Shown here: in pieces, positions 45,359 through 56,410 of the stretch | Position numbering within the stretch: the stretch's first letter is position 1 | Layout of the letters: the number at the start of each line of letters is the position of its first letter | Assembly: GCF_001540865.1 (NCBI RefSeq) | Contig: NC_033638.1 | Location: 2,984,907-3,048,906 of the forward strand | Length of the DNA: 64,000 nucleotides | Direction: 5' to 3' | Origin: Ananas comosus | Taxonomy: Eukaryota; Streptophyta; Magnoliopsida; Poales; Bromeliaceae | Position numbers and translations under genes: made by a program | The notes under the pieces: model-generated | Told to the model about the DNA's origin: nothing | What the model saw: only the letters and a program-made list of their open reading frames with translations | The model's database searches: none

Positions 45359-45780
45359 CTATGGCTAGAAGTGAGGCAAATAAGAGAAAAAAAAAAAAAG
45401 CTAATAGATGGAGAAGTAAGCTTGACTTGTTTTTGAGCCATGGATGTGCTTTTGTAATGTTAGAAAAGAAGGTTACCGTTGAAATGGCCGTTGGAGGGTA
45501 AATAGGAAACGAATTTGATATTTAAGGGCAAATAAGAAAAGTATTTGCTATATGAAGGGTATATAAAAAAGTTAGTTATGGTACAAGGGTATATTGGAAT
45601 GTGCAAAATGGTAATTTTTCAGAGATAACGGCAACTGTTAACAGCTCACTAACGAAATTTAACTTCAAGGGTATATTAGAAAGAACTTATAATATAAGAA
45701 GGGTATTTTCAATATTAGCCTTCTAAGAAGGGTAAATAATAAAACCGAAAACTTTTCAGGGGTATATAGACAATTGCCCC

Positions 45781-47699
45781 TTGTATATTTTATTAATTTG
45801 ATCGTTTAATTGATTCGATATAGAGTGTCGGACCAGTCACTAATACTGTAGCCAATCCTATCCAAACCTCCGGAACACTACAGACACATTAAGAAGACAT
45901 GCTCTAGAAAAGAAAAGAAACATCAACCGGCATCGTCTAAACATCTATAGGCATCTACAAATACTCGAACACCCCCACAGGTTCAAAAGCAACAATCGAG
46001 TCGAGTACCTCAAATCAATCGGAGGTCAAAGCCACAACAAAAAGCTCAATCAAAACCAAATGCAACAGGAAGACCAAAAGTTGATCGAAACACAAATCAA
46101 GCGGTGCATAACGTCAACAAATCAAGACAACCAACCATCCGACAAGTTTGGATTCGGAAAGGTGATATCTTTCCTTGTCATGAGCCTTAATTTGTTTTGA
46201 TTATTTTGTAATGTTTTGATTGGTGCTTATTGCATATTTTATTCATTGTATTACATGTTTAGATGATTCTTGTTGTTTGGAATTTGTTTTGAAATCTTTT
46301 TCGAGAAGAGTGATTGGTGAATTAAACTTGAAATTTTTCATTAGAAATTAAATTTGAAAATTTTTCAAGAAAGGTGATGTTTTGAAATCATTGCTTTGGA
46401 GAAATAAACTTGAAAAGTGCCTTAAACATCTTAATCTTCTCAGTCATTTATTTTAAGTTAAGTTCATATCAATTATCGATTTTACTCCGCTTTTATTATT
46501 CTGATGATAATTTATTATACGATTTCTTAACACATAGATTCATCAAATTTATGTAATCAAATTTGATCTCTTGGCAATTAAACTATCTCGGTAATGCGTG
46601 TTGAATATGATGAATGGTTATTCACTAATGGACTAAAAATTATTAAATTTTCTTTCAAATGCAAGATTGTCTAATTTAGGGGGAGTTTATATTAAATAAT
46701 GTGAGAAATTGATACAAAAGAAAAGGAGAAAAAAAAAATGCTCCTATGTTTAAAAGATGTGAAAAGAGTTACATCCAAAAGGAGTGTGAAAACTGCTACC
46801 ACATATAGGAAAAAGCTACCACCCCGATCGTCCGGTAAGTGTGTGAAGCTACCACATGGGAATTGATTAAATAGCCGAAAAAGTTGAAAAATAGTAAATA
46901 TTTTAGATTTTTCGGAGCTATAAGGTGGTATAATGAAAATATGCTCAAAGAACCACTCCCGGTGGTTTAAATTTAAAAATTTAAATTTTGAGACTATTAA
47001 TAGATTACAATGAAAATAATTAACTAATTTAAAAATAAATTAAGTTTAAAAGATAGATTGGTTGATAAATAGATCTTTATCTCCAATAACTACTAATATT
47101 CAAATTATGGATTCAGTATAAACTTCAAATTTTGAATTTTATTCATAAATTTAAATATGAATTTATTAATTTAAAATTAATTCAAATTTTAAATCGGGTT
47201 CAAATTCAAAGAAAATTTGTAAGTTATGAAATGAAAAATATTTACAGTACAAGTAAATTGAAAATATATAAAATTTATTTGGATATAAATTAAAGTTAAA
47301 AAAAACAAATAATAAATAGACACATACCACCAATAATAATTTAAATTTAAAATATAAATATAAATTTAATTTAATTAAATATGACGTGCATTACACGTGC
47401 GATCCATGTACGTCACATTTAATTAAATTTGAGTTTTTTATCACTATTTTTTATAAGAATTTTATTTTTAGCCGTCTATTTTGAGGCTATTCGTTCACTA
47501 GGCAAATTAAGTCAAAAAATTATGAAATTTGGTTTCTAAATAATTCTAATAGCATAGATCTTGTCTATTAAAATCAATTGCCGAATCGAATATCCCATCA
47601 TCGAGAATAACTTACCAGCACGGAGGTTTCCATACTTTCAAAAGCATAGAAATCTAGCGCACTCTCTTTCTCTCTCTCTCTCTCTATATATATGTTTAT
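45781..47699. other. Non-coding AT-rich stretch
   Basis: 45781-46200 looks like decayed coding or UTR sequence (CATCAACCGGCATCG, repeated CAAATCAA), but no family is recognisable. 46870-47400 is AAATTT-rich with no stable frame. A CT-rich microsatellite (CTCTCTTTCTCTCTCTCTCT) followed by TATATATAT is at 47661-47693. Confidence 0.5.
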
Positions 47700-47895
47700 G
47701 AGTTGGGTTAGAATACTATTAATAGTATTTGTCCTTTTTTTGCTATCAAGGTTTTAGTATTTGGATCAATTCCTTTGATCATTTTTAATTATTGAATTAA
47801 ATATTATAACCTAGTAGGGACTACTCAATCCTAGGGATCACTCAACTTGATAGCAAAATATGCCAAATACTATCAATAGTATTCCAGCCCAACTC
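47700..47895. mobile_element. MITE, 196 bp, with about 32-bp terminal inverted repeats
   Basis: The left end is GAGTTGGGTTAGAATACTAT, and the reverse complement of the right end is GAGTTGGGCTGGAATACTAT. TAT flanks both sides (47697-47699 and 47896-47898). The middle is AT-rich without coding sequence. Confidence 0.8.
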
Positions 47896-47898
47896 TAT

Positions 47899-48708
47899 GG
47901 GCTTGTTTGGTTCACTTCTTTTTTACCCTAGAATCAGAATCGGAATGGACGAATCTTTTTGTGGGCGTTTGATATGCGGGAGTCCCATTCCGATTCTGAT
48001 TCCTGAGTGGAATGGGAATCCCCCAATCATCTCTTTTTCCAATCCCGCCTAGGAGGCCGGATTGAAAGTTGAATCCGAACGGAATAGATATTCATTCGGC
48101 TTAAATTTATTTTTTCAACTTTTTTTTAATTAAAATATGAGTTTAAATCTAGAAATTAAATTTATAATTTATAATTTTAATTTGAAATTGAATTAAAAAT
48201 TAAAATTTAATCAAGTATTTCGAATCTAACTTATGAATTTGAATTTAAATTTAAATTTAATTTATATAAAGTTTTATTCAAATTTTATTTAAAATTTAAA
48301 TTAAATTTATGGATTCAAATTAAAATTTAAATTGTAAGTTTAAGTTTGAATTTGAATATATCAAAATTTAGTTTTATATTTTGAATTATCCACTCAACTT
48401 CAAAATTTAATTTTCAAAAAAAAGATTTAAAATTTTGACATTATTTCAAAATTTTGATGTAAATATTTAATTTTAAATTTAAATTTAAATTAATATATTA
48501 TAAAAATAAAGTTAGTATATTAATTTGATTACGTTCTTTATATCTACCTGAACTAAACACCGATAATAAGAATAATTTATTTTGATTCCGATTTAGGTGG
48601 CGAGTCAAACAGAATTAAATAATAAATTATTTTGATTTCAATCGACTTCAATTTCAACTTATTTCGATTACGGTTGTTATTTTGATTTCGTTTCAACCAA
48701 AAAAGCCC
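47899..48708. mobile_element. MITE, 810 bp, GGGCTTGTTTGG-type ends
   Basis: The left end is GGGCTTGTTTGGTTCACTTC; the right end reads AACCAAAAAAGCCC, giving approximate inverted repeats. TAT occurs on both sides. GATTC-rich sequence near the left (CCCATTCCGATTCTGATTCC) and AAATTTAAATT sequence in the middle are typical of plant MITEs. Confidence 0.6.
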
Positions 48709-48845
48709 TATATATAATAACGAACTCATGTGACGTTATATGGAAATTTTTGGTCCGTTGAATCCGACTAGGATTCGTAATCCGTACCCTGATAATATTC
48801 TTGCGTACATCATCTGATAGGACTAAGTGTATATATTTATATTTG

Positions 48846-48877
48846 TATAAATATTATACCTCTATCTTGAACCCTAA
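48846..48877 (+). promoter_or_regulatory. TATA box and telo-box upstream of the DnaJ gene
   Basis: TATAAATA at 48846-48853 would place a transcript start near 48876. AACCCTAA (telo-box) at 48870-48877 sits at that point, a motif frequent in promoters of plant growth and translation genes. The ATG chosen for the protein is about 70 bases downstream. Confidence 0.5.
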
Positions 48878-48945
48878 AATCAAGAATTAATTACTGAATG
48901 AATAAATACTCCTCCTCTTCGATCGCCAATCTATGCACCACCACC

Positions 48946-49755
48946 ATGAGCTCTTCTTCTAAAGCGAGGGCCGAGCAGGCGAAAGCGCGGGCTGAAGAGA
49001 AGTTCCGGCGGAGGGACGTGGCGGGGGCGCGAGCGGCCGCCCTCGACGCCAAGTCCCTCTTCCCCGGCCTCCCCGGCCTCGCCCCGGCCCTCGCGGCGTA
49101 CCAAGTCCACTTCTCCGCCGCCACGAGACGCCTCCCGACCGGCGCCGTCGACTGGCACGCCGTCCTCGACGTCCCGCGCAACGCGGCGGCCGACGCTGTC
49201 AAGCGGCAGTTCAAACGCCTGTGCCTGCTCACCCACCCCGACAAGAATGCCTCCGCCGCGGCCGACGGCGCTTTCAAGCTCGTCGTGGAGGCTTACGAGA
49301 ACGTCTCGGCCGCTTTCGCGCGCGCACCGCCTGCTACCACCGGCAGTAGACAACGAGGCGCGGCTGGAGAACAGTCAGGACCTGGGGTTTCAGGTTTTCA
49401 TTCTTACCCCACCGGCAGCAGACCCGGCACTTCGGCTTCTGCTTCTTCTTCTTTCTCCGGTCGCCGACCGGGCCCTAATTTTTCGGGTTTTTCTTCCTTC
49501 CCTACCGGCAGCAGACCACAGCCATCGACTTCGGCTTCAGATTCTTCTGGCAGCACTTCGACTGCCGCCCCCACTGCCACCGCAGCGGATGATGACAGCA
49601 AAATTCCCGCGAGGGTCGTTGAAATCGCATTGACCTGCCCGTATTGCGGCTCCGGAAGCGTGCGCGTGGCCGTGAATGGCGACCGCGTGACCGCCACAGT
49701 ACCCTGCCAGAGATGCTCCAGATACTTCGCCATCCCGGAGAAACAACGAAGATGA
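48946..49755 (+). CDS. J-domain (DnaJ) protein with zinc-ribbon tail
   Basis: A J-domain protein stimulates Hsp70 ATPase activity. The frame is intronless. From the start at 48946 (CCACCATGAG, good plant context) it encodes 269 residues; an in-frame ATG at 48898 would add 16. The N-terminus (FRRRDVAGARAAALDAKSLF, then PGLPGL) matches the plant J-protein group that also carries DUF3444. The J domain spans about residues 69-121 of the 269-residue form, with HPD at 97-99. A Ser/Gly-rich middle repeats GFxSxPTGSRP. The tail has CPYC and CQRC, a four-Cys zinc ribbon. It lacks a DUF3444 region. GC-rich codons contrast with the AT-rich surroundings. Cytosol or nucleus is likely. Confidence 0.9.
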   Translation: MSSSSKARAEQAKARAEEKFRRRDVAGARAAALDAKSLFPGLPGLAPALAAYQVHFSAATRRLPTGAVDWHAVLDVPRNAAADAVKRQFKRLCLLTHPDKNASAAADGAFKLVVEAYENVSAAFARAPPATTGSRQRGAAGEQSGPGVSGFHSYPTGSRPGTSASASSSFSGRRPGPNFSGFSSFPTGSRPQPSTSASDSSGSTSTAAPTATAADDDSKIPARVVEIALTCPYCGSGSVRVAVNGDRVTATVPCQRCSRYFAIPEKQRR

Positions 49756-49816
49756 AGAGAATGAAAAGAAAGAAAGAAAAAGAAAACATAAGACGTAAGT
49801 GTTTCTTCAATCAATG

Positions 49817-49822
49817 AATAAA
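49817..49822 (+). terminator. Polyadenylation signal AATAAA
   Basis: AATAAA lies 62 bases after the DnaJ stop codon, in a T/A-rich 3' flank. It is the only canonical signal near the gene. Confidence 0.6.
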
Positions 49823-50180
49823 ATCAGGAGAAGCTTTACACGTTCGTAACTGCATTAGTAATTTTTTTTTTTTTTTTCTTTCGTTTGTACTTAATCCCCA
49901 TGTACTTAATCAGGATTAATCTTCCGCTCCTAATGATCGGCGATCTGTATAAAGATTTTCTTCTCTTTGGTGCACATACTAATAACCATGAATGCAGGTA
50001 CTAATAATATACCTTTTAAAAGATTTGATTTTTTTTTCATTTAAAATATCTGTAGATCGCGCATGGGCATGATTCTATCTACCCCGATACTGAATATGGG
50101 TACTTTTTTTGCGAGTGTCTTTATTAAATTTAGGGCTAATTATACCGGTAGTCCCAACCTTCGCACCAATTTTCACTTAT
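49823..50180. other. DnaJ downstream flank, non-coding
   Basis: Contains a T-run (49862-49878) and an outer MITE-like start (AGGGCTAATTATACCGG, about 50131). No gene seen. Confidence 0.5.
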
Positions 50181-50879
50181 TAAGGCTTCGTTTGATTCGG
50201 ATATAAGCATGTAAGGACTGAAATTTTGACAGTACAACTAAACTCTCTGTTAATAATATTTTTGTGTGTAATTTAATTACATAAATATTCATCAAATTTT
50301 AGAAGAAAATGAGCTAAGATGGAGAAGTTACGCGACCAGAACCGATGACTTAAAGTGAATAGTAATCCGCCTTTTCGGATGAGCCAGTGAGTAGAGGAGG
50401 GTTCCGGTGCGTATTGGACTCCAAACATAGGACTCCAATAGCTCGTTTCAAACGGCTCGACTATTCTGGACCCAATGGCACTGACGGAATTGGGTTCTGA
50501 TGTGCGATTGTCGAGAAAAAGGGGTTTGATTGATTTACATGTATATATGTGGTTATACGGTGGAATGTAATGAGGGTTGACTTCGTCGCAAATCGGCGAC
50601 CGAATCAGATTAAGCGATGCTAGATTCAATGCCCAGTCGTGCTGAACGCGCTGGCATAATCCGATCGAAAATCCGACGGACGGATCTTCGGGAATCGTGA
50701 AATGTTCATTGAGGGGTTGAAAGTGGCAAAACGGAAAAATCGCGAAAGGTCCAATATTTTATGCGCCGTTTTGTGCGATTTCGAACGTTGAGGGACTTGA
50801 GTGCAATGTGCACGTGCTGGCAAGGGACCTAACTGAAAATACTAGACTTTGAAGGGGTTTCTTGCAAAGTGACACCTAG

Positions 50880-50887
50880 TATATAAG
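50880..50887 (+). promoter_or_regulatory. TATA box of the 4.3-kb solo LTR
   Basis: TATATAAG in CACCTAGTATATAAGTGG, followed by the GC-rich leader about 30 bases on. It is a plausible start for LTR-driven transcription. Confidence 0.5.
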
Positions 50888-53715
50888 TGGCAGCTAGGGT
50901 TTCCATGGTCCTTTTGGCTGCCCAAGTCCACCCAGCTAACCCTAGCCACCCCACCTGCATCCCTGCCCTGCCCGTGTGCACGCCCTGACCGCCGGTGAGC
51001 AACTCCGGCCGCCGGAAATCCCCGCAGCACCATCCTCTCCCTCCCTCTCGGCCACCCACTCCACCGCATTGGGGTTGCGGGTTCAGGAAGCCACCCAAGC
51101 CCGAGCTTCTTTATCCCCAGGTCGAGACACATCTCCGGCACCGCCATAGCCGGCCCCGGCCACCCCGTGCACCGCCGGAGCCAGCTGTGCGAGCTGCGGC
51201 CAGCTCGGGTCAGCCCAGACCGAGCGGGCTCAAGCTTGGGGTTCGCGTGCGGCCATCGCTTCCCATCAGCAGCGCCGCCCTCCAGTCAACTCCGGTGACC
51301 TCCGGCGTGCTTCCCCCGCCGTCCCCGCACGTCGCCGGCCGCCGCTAGGACCTCCTGCAGCCGCCGAGACCCGTGCGGGCCGAGGTCGAGTCCGCTCGAC
51401 TTCCGCGCGTCGCCGCCGCCCACAGCGGGGCGCACCACCTCCTCCTCGACCTCCGGCGACAGATCGTCGCCTCCCGGAGCTCCTCTGGCCGCCGCCGGAC
51501 CGCTGCGGAACCCATGAACCCGAGAGCAAGTCTCGGGTTGATCTGTGCCGCCGCGCCACCGGCCGCCTTTCGCCGCCGACCAGCACCTGCCCCGGACCCC
51601 TCCGACCTTCCGCGCTCGTCCCCGGCCGGAGCGCCCGCCTTCCGGCCGCCGCCAGCCAGCCCTAGCTCTCCCCTGGCCGGTAAGCAAAGTTTTTGCTGTT
51701 CTGCGCACTGTTTCGATTTGGGATCATTGTTCCGGCGACCCGAGGCTGTTTCAATGCTCACCTCATTTAGGGTCAGCGAGCCCCTGGTTAGCGAGATAAG
51801 CATGTTTATCATGCTGTGCGCGCTGTTCGCAGACTTTCGTGTCGCTCCCGCACTCTCCACAGTGGCCAGCAGTGCTCCGAAAGGTGAGCACGGCCTCCGG
51901 CACGCTGAAACCTATCAGCGAGTATGACGATGTGACTAATCAATCCCTGGTTTACGTGTACGAACCATAAAAGCCCTGAAATCACATAAAATGCTGTGAT
52001 TTTATGTATCGGTAAAGGCTTTTATGCTTTTTGGTCTGCTGCTGTTGGCAGCACGTGTGAGTAGTGGGTAACCTTTGGACTAGTTGTCCAAGGCCCCAAG
52101 ACTTTGCGAAGATCGAAAATTGATTTTCGATGCGTTTGTCGACAAAATCCGCCGACGGAACGCGGGTTCAATTCGGAATTCGTCCGACGGTGCTTTGTGA
52201 TGATTTGCTTTGTCGCTGAGCCTTGTTGGCTTGTCACTCGTGTCATTTCGAGGGTTCAGAAATGACGGGTGAGCGACGGTGGGTTTCGGTGTCGAAATAG
52301 ACTCTTTCGGGAACCCGGATCCGAACGATTATCCGACGATAATTGTTTGGAGGTGAGATTTTGTGTTTCCTGCAGGACACACAAATATTAGTGTTTGAGT
52401 GGCAGTGGGTGACTTGTAGCATGAGTCAGTGCGTTTCGGGACAGTTCGTGGGTCCCGACGGAGTCCCGGTGCGGTTTCGGGACTTCCGGCGAGTTACGGT
52501 AGTCGGTTTTGGGAAACCGATCTCCGTGGGATTAGTTGTGAGGTTGTGATTTTAGTGGTTGCTATGTGTGGGTTAGACTCTAACCCGGTAGACCTTCTTA
52601 GGTCCGGGTGACTTTCTTTCGCAGTCAGGATACAGGCGCGACATTCGTACAGGTGGGTACTTCGATCCGAAGTCGGTACAGTGGTGCACGCTCGGTGATG
52701 GTTTCTTACCCTTGCTCTCTCGTTGTTATCTAGCATATATATTTTTATATATAGTGTTGAGCCTAGCACCCATATTGTTTTGGTTATACTCTACTCGGCT
52801 GTTTTTCATATCTAGTATCATAAGTAGGAGTAGAGTAGTTATATCATGTTTCCTTATTGCTCTACTTAGCTGTTTTGCATATTCTGTATTATGTTTAGAG
52901 TAGAGCGATTTTGTGATTTCATGTGAGATTGGTGACCTAGTTGGTCGGTTCTTGTATCTCGTATCTGTGACCTATTCGGTCGGTTCCTTGATTTTTGTCG
53001 TTCGATGACCGTTGAGGTCGGTGTACCCTGAGGGGTTGGATTGTCGGCTAGTGGCTGACGGTAGTTCCAGATTTCAGTGATACATGATGTGACATTCGTG
53101 TGACCTATTGGTCGGTTATTGAGTATACTGTTAGTTGACATCGAACAGTACTTGCATACATTTGAGAGGATGTCGAGTTGTTCCATCCTAGTTGACCTGA
53201 GTGGTCTATTCTTGTGCTTCATTACAGTTTGATGACCTATTGGTCGGTTAGCCCCGAGGGGCAGTGATTGTCGGCTGGTTGCCGACGGTTGGCCATTGAG
53301 CATATCAGCATTGATCGCCCGAGACTCGTTCGCATTTCACGATCACTACCGGTCTGATCCACCGCAAAAGGGTGTTCTTTTCCGAAAAGGTGGTTGAATG
53401 TGCCAGCCCGTGGGCCCAGCGGTCAGGACTGGGTTATATGCAGCCTATGAGCCCAGCGATCAGAACTGGGTGCCCAGCAGTCAGAACTGGGTTATATACA
53501 GGTAGAGTGGCAGTGGGCAAGGGCCTGAGGTCTGTGGACCAATAGGGCAGTTTTCAGATTGGGTATTTTTGGAGTTGTCGTCTGGTTGACGCATATGACT
53601 ATAGTAGCGATTGTTGCTTGCATACTTACAGTTCTTTTTTTACAGTTGTCTTGCTACTATAGTTGATATCCATGTATGCATTCAATTCTTCCTTACAGTA
53701 GTGGTAGTTGTGCAT

Positions 53716-53755
53716 ATATATATATATATTTATATATATATATATATATATATCT
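53716..53755. repeat. (TA)n microsatellite in the solo LTR
   Basis: About 20 TA units interrupted once by TTT. The length is probably variable. Confidence 0.9.
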
Positions 53756-55124
53756 CATTCGTTCATTATCGTTGCTACTGTATTTCACTTACCCATACTG
53801 TTGTTTATCTCTTCCTGATCCGGTGAGTACTTCTCGCCTTCGTCGGCTTGCGGTACCCACTGGGAGGGGAGACATGTTTACATGTTCTCACCTCCCCCAC
53901 CATTTTTCAGGTATTGCGGGCGGTGAGGGTTGAGGCGAGACGTGAGACACGTTCGTAGTGATCGCTAGAGCTTTCGACCCGGTTTGTTCAGTTCAGCTAT
54001 TACCTTCTTTTTCTGTTGACATATCTTAGACATATGGTTCAGTTGATTTTGTTTACTTGGATATATGTATACACATGGTTTTGTGAAATTAATTAAAACA
54101 CTCGTGGTTTTCATGTGAAGGACAAGAAATGATTTTCTACCCCTCGTGGTAGCGTACTTTAAAAAGAAAAGGCTTTCGTGTAGGAAATGGTTTTAAAAAG
54201 GTTTTATTAGCTTTTCAGCTCTTGGTGTTTCAAAATAAGTTTCCGGGTAGAAAACGTTTTAAACTAATAGTCGTGGATTTATAAATTGAACTTTAAATGG
54301 TAAATCTGTGGTGAATGGTGAATGAATGTTGATTGTTGTTTATTCATTATGGTGGTTGTATCCTGGTTACACTCTTGTACTTATGCGACGCCGTGCAAAT
54401 ACAGGGGAGACTCTGTCCGTATGAACAGTGGATTCTCAGTATTTGTGGTGGATCTGGCGTACCCTGGGGTCAGGTTTTCAAAAGAAAAAAAAAAAAAATT
54501 TCGTTGTGTTTTAACCTAAAAAGGACCCCAGGGCGTGACAAAGCAAGAACTAGTTATACCGGAAATAGGTATAAGTATGAATTTTCGTAGGAATAAGGAT
54601 ATTTTTTTGTTTGGATGAAAATGTGGGTATAAGCTGGAATTAGAAAAATTATATTTGGATAAAAATGTGAGTATAAGGTGGAATAGTTGGTAGTTATAGA
54701 TAGAAAATAATGATTTTACCTTTAAAATTTGAAATTAAAATTAAAACTTATAATTTTAAATTAAAATTTTTAAATTTTAAATTTTAAAATTTGAAATTAA
54801 AATTAAAACTTTTAATTTTCAAAATTTAAATTTTAAATATCAAATTTTAAATTTAAGATCAAATTTAAATTTGAAAGATATAAAATATCAAATTTTAAAT
54901 TTAAAATCTAAAAAAATTAAATTTAAAATTTAAAAATTAAAAATATCAAATTTATAATTTAAACATTAAAATTTATAATTTAAAATTATAAATTTAAATT
55001 TTGAAAAACTAAATTATAAATTTTAGAAATTTAAATTTAAATTAAACTCTACCCGGGAGGGGTGGAACAAGTTGTTCCACCCCTTATTCCACCCTAGGTT
55101 GTTCCACCCCCCAAATTTTCGTTT

Positions 55125-55175
55125 GGGTACAAGAGGGGGGATAACGATAAGGGGGTTATCCCCCCTCTTGTACCC
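55125..55175. repeat. Perfect 21-bp inverted repeat
   Basis: The arms at 55125-55145 and 55155-55175 (starting GGGTACAAGAGG and ending CCTCTTGTACCC) are exact reverse complements separated by 9 bases. It is the end of the MITE at 50184-55190. Confidence 0.9.
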
Positions 55176-55262
55176 AATCCAAACGGTACCTAAGTTCCCA
55201 ACCTTTTTTTTTTATAATTGAGTCCCTAGCCTCTTGATTTTATTACAATTACGTCCGTACCG

Positions 55263-55362
55263 GGTTGGGGTGGAACAAATTGTTCCACCCCCAAATTTTC
55301 GTTTTGGTACAAGAGGGGGATAACCCTCTTATCCCCCTCTTATACCCAATCCAAACGGTACC
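55263..55362. repeat. Second copy of the MITE right end
   Basis: GGTGGAACAAATTGTTCCACC, CCAAATTTTCGTTTTGG and AATCCAAACGGTACC repeat the end of the MITE at 50184-55190, each followed by AGT(T/C)CCCAAC and GAGTCCCTA(G/A)CCTCTTG. A segment of about 200 bp has been duplicated (55050-55260 and 55263-55440). Confidence 0.75.
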
Positions 55363-55440
55363 TTAAGTCCCCAACTTTTTTTTTTTTTGTAATTGAGTCC
55401 CTAACCTCTTGATTTTATTACAGTTACGTCCCAACCGTTA

Positions 55441-56138
55441 AAAAAACTATTAAAATTAACGGAATTGCCATGTCAGCATCTATTTGGCAACCTTTTACAT
55501 TTCAATTTAGATCCCTAAACTTTGCACATTTTTCATTTTAGTTCTTAAAAATAAAAATTCAAAATTTTAAATTTAAATTTAAATTCAAAAATAATATTTA
55601 AAATTTTAAACTAACGAGAAATTAGAATTTTGAATTTGAATTTAAAGTCTAATTAAAATTTTGAATTGAAATTCAAATTTTAAATTTAATTTTTTAATTG
55701 AATCTAAATTTTGAATTCAAACTTAAAATTTTGATTTTGATTTTGATATTTCAATTTATATTTAAAATGAAAGTTTTGAAATCGAAATTTAAATTTAAAT
55801 CTGAATTTAAATTTACAATCATATTCAAAATTTTGATTTTAAATTTTAAATTTGAATTCAAAATTTAAATTTGAATTTAAGATTTGATTTCAATTTTAAA
55901 TTTGAATTTAAACTTCGAATTCAAATTCACATTTTGAATTTGAAATTTCAAATCGAAGTTTGAAATTAAATTAGAATTTAGAATTCCAAATGTGAATTTG
56001 AATTTAAAATTAAAATTTTAAAATTAAATACAAAATCAGAATTTGAATTCCAATTTAAATTTGAATCCAAAATCAAAATTTAAATTTAAAATTTAAATAT
56101 TAAATTATTTTTTTTTTTGAATTTATAAATTTAATAGA
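55441..56138. other. AAATTT-rich low-complexity DNA
   Basis: Runs of AAATTTAAATTT, GAATTTGAATTT and similar permutations, with no gene. Confidence 0.7.
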
Positions 56139-56410
56139 TTAATTACACCATTGGTCCTCAACCTTTACACCGTTTTTCAATTTGGTCCCCAATCTTTTTT
56201 TTTTTTGCAATCCGCTGACACAGCACCATCGTGGCGCTGACATGGCACCTCCGTGGCGCTGACGTGGCATTTCTCGTCAATTTTAACAGTTATCTAACGG
56301 CAGAGACTTAATTGAAATGAAATTAAAAAAGGGACTTGATTGTAAAAAAAAAAAAGTGGGGGACCAAATTAGAAAACGGTGTAAAAGTTAGGGACCATTA
56401 GTGTAATTAA
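56139..56410. mobile_element. MITE, 272 bp
   Basis: TTAATTACACCATTGGTCC at the left and GGGACCATTAGTGTAATTAA at the right form long inverted repeats. GGTGTAAA(A/G)GTT-type sequences continue the pairing inward. Internal GTGGCGCTGAC repeats lie at 56231-56265. Confidence 0.7.

Larger units (their letters stand above)
42607..45780 (+). mobile_element. Mutator-like element (MULE) with two convergent genes
   Basis: A mudrA-like gene on the plus strand and a small GRF zinc-finger gene on the minus strand point at each other. The right terminus, reverse-complemented, reads GGGGCAATTGTCTATATACC and is preceded by repeated GGGTATAT(T/A)-type subterminal motifs (45530-45775). The left terminus is missing; the Del-like LTR begins directly there. 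The gene arrangement copies that of MuDR (mudrA and mudrB convergent), but the second gene is unrelated to mudrB as far as I can see. The element is dead: the transposase is internally deleted. Confidence 0.7.
50210..54540 (+). mobile_element. Solo LTR, 4.33 kb, flanked by AAGCA
   Basis: It begins TGTAAGGACTGAAATTTTG and ends CCCCAGGGCGTGACA. Perfect AAGCA duplications lie at 50205-50209 and 54541-54545. A TATA box (TATATAAG, 50880-50887) gives a U3 of about 0.7 kb and a very long R-U5. A GC-rich block (50930-51900) and the shared motif CCCACTGGGAGG...GTTCTCACC (53857-53893) are present. ORFs of 171 and 184 residues inside the GC block overlap on both strands and look accidental. Confidence 0.92.
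50184..55190. mobile_element. Tourist-like MITE split by a solo LTR
   Basis: The left end GGCTTCGTTTGATTCGG (50184) and the reverse complement of the right end (GGTACCGTTTGGATTGGG, 55190) are imperfect inverted repeats, with TAA at 50181-50183 and 55191-55193. Without the LTR it would be about 670 bp. The right half includes long A/T-only stretches and the inverted repeat at 55125-55175. Confidence 0.65.

Noticed and set aside
48891..49353. Minus-strand open frames over the DnaJ gene
   Set aside because: These are shadows of the GC-rich coding strand; the plus strand has the J domain and zinc ribbon.
51266..51927. Open frames of 100-184 codons in the GC-rich part of the 4.3-kb LTR
   Set aside because: They overlap on both strands, are rich in Arg, Pro, Ala and Gly only, and show no domain. 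High GC content removes stop codons by chance.
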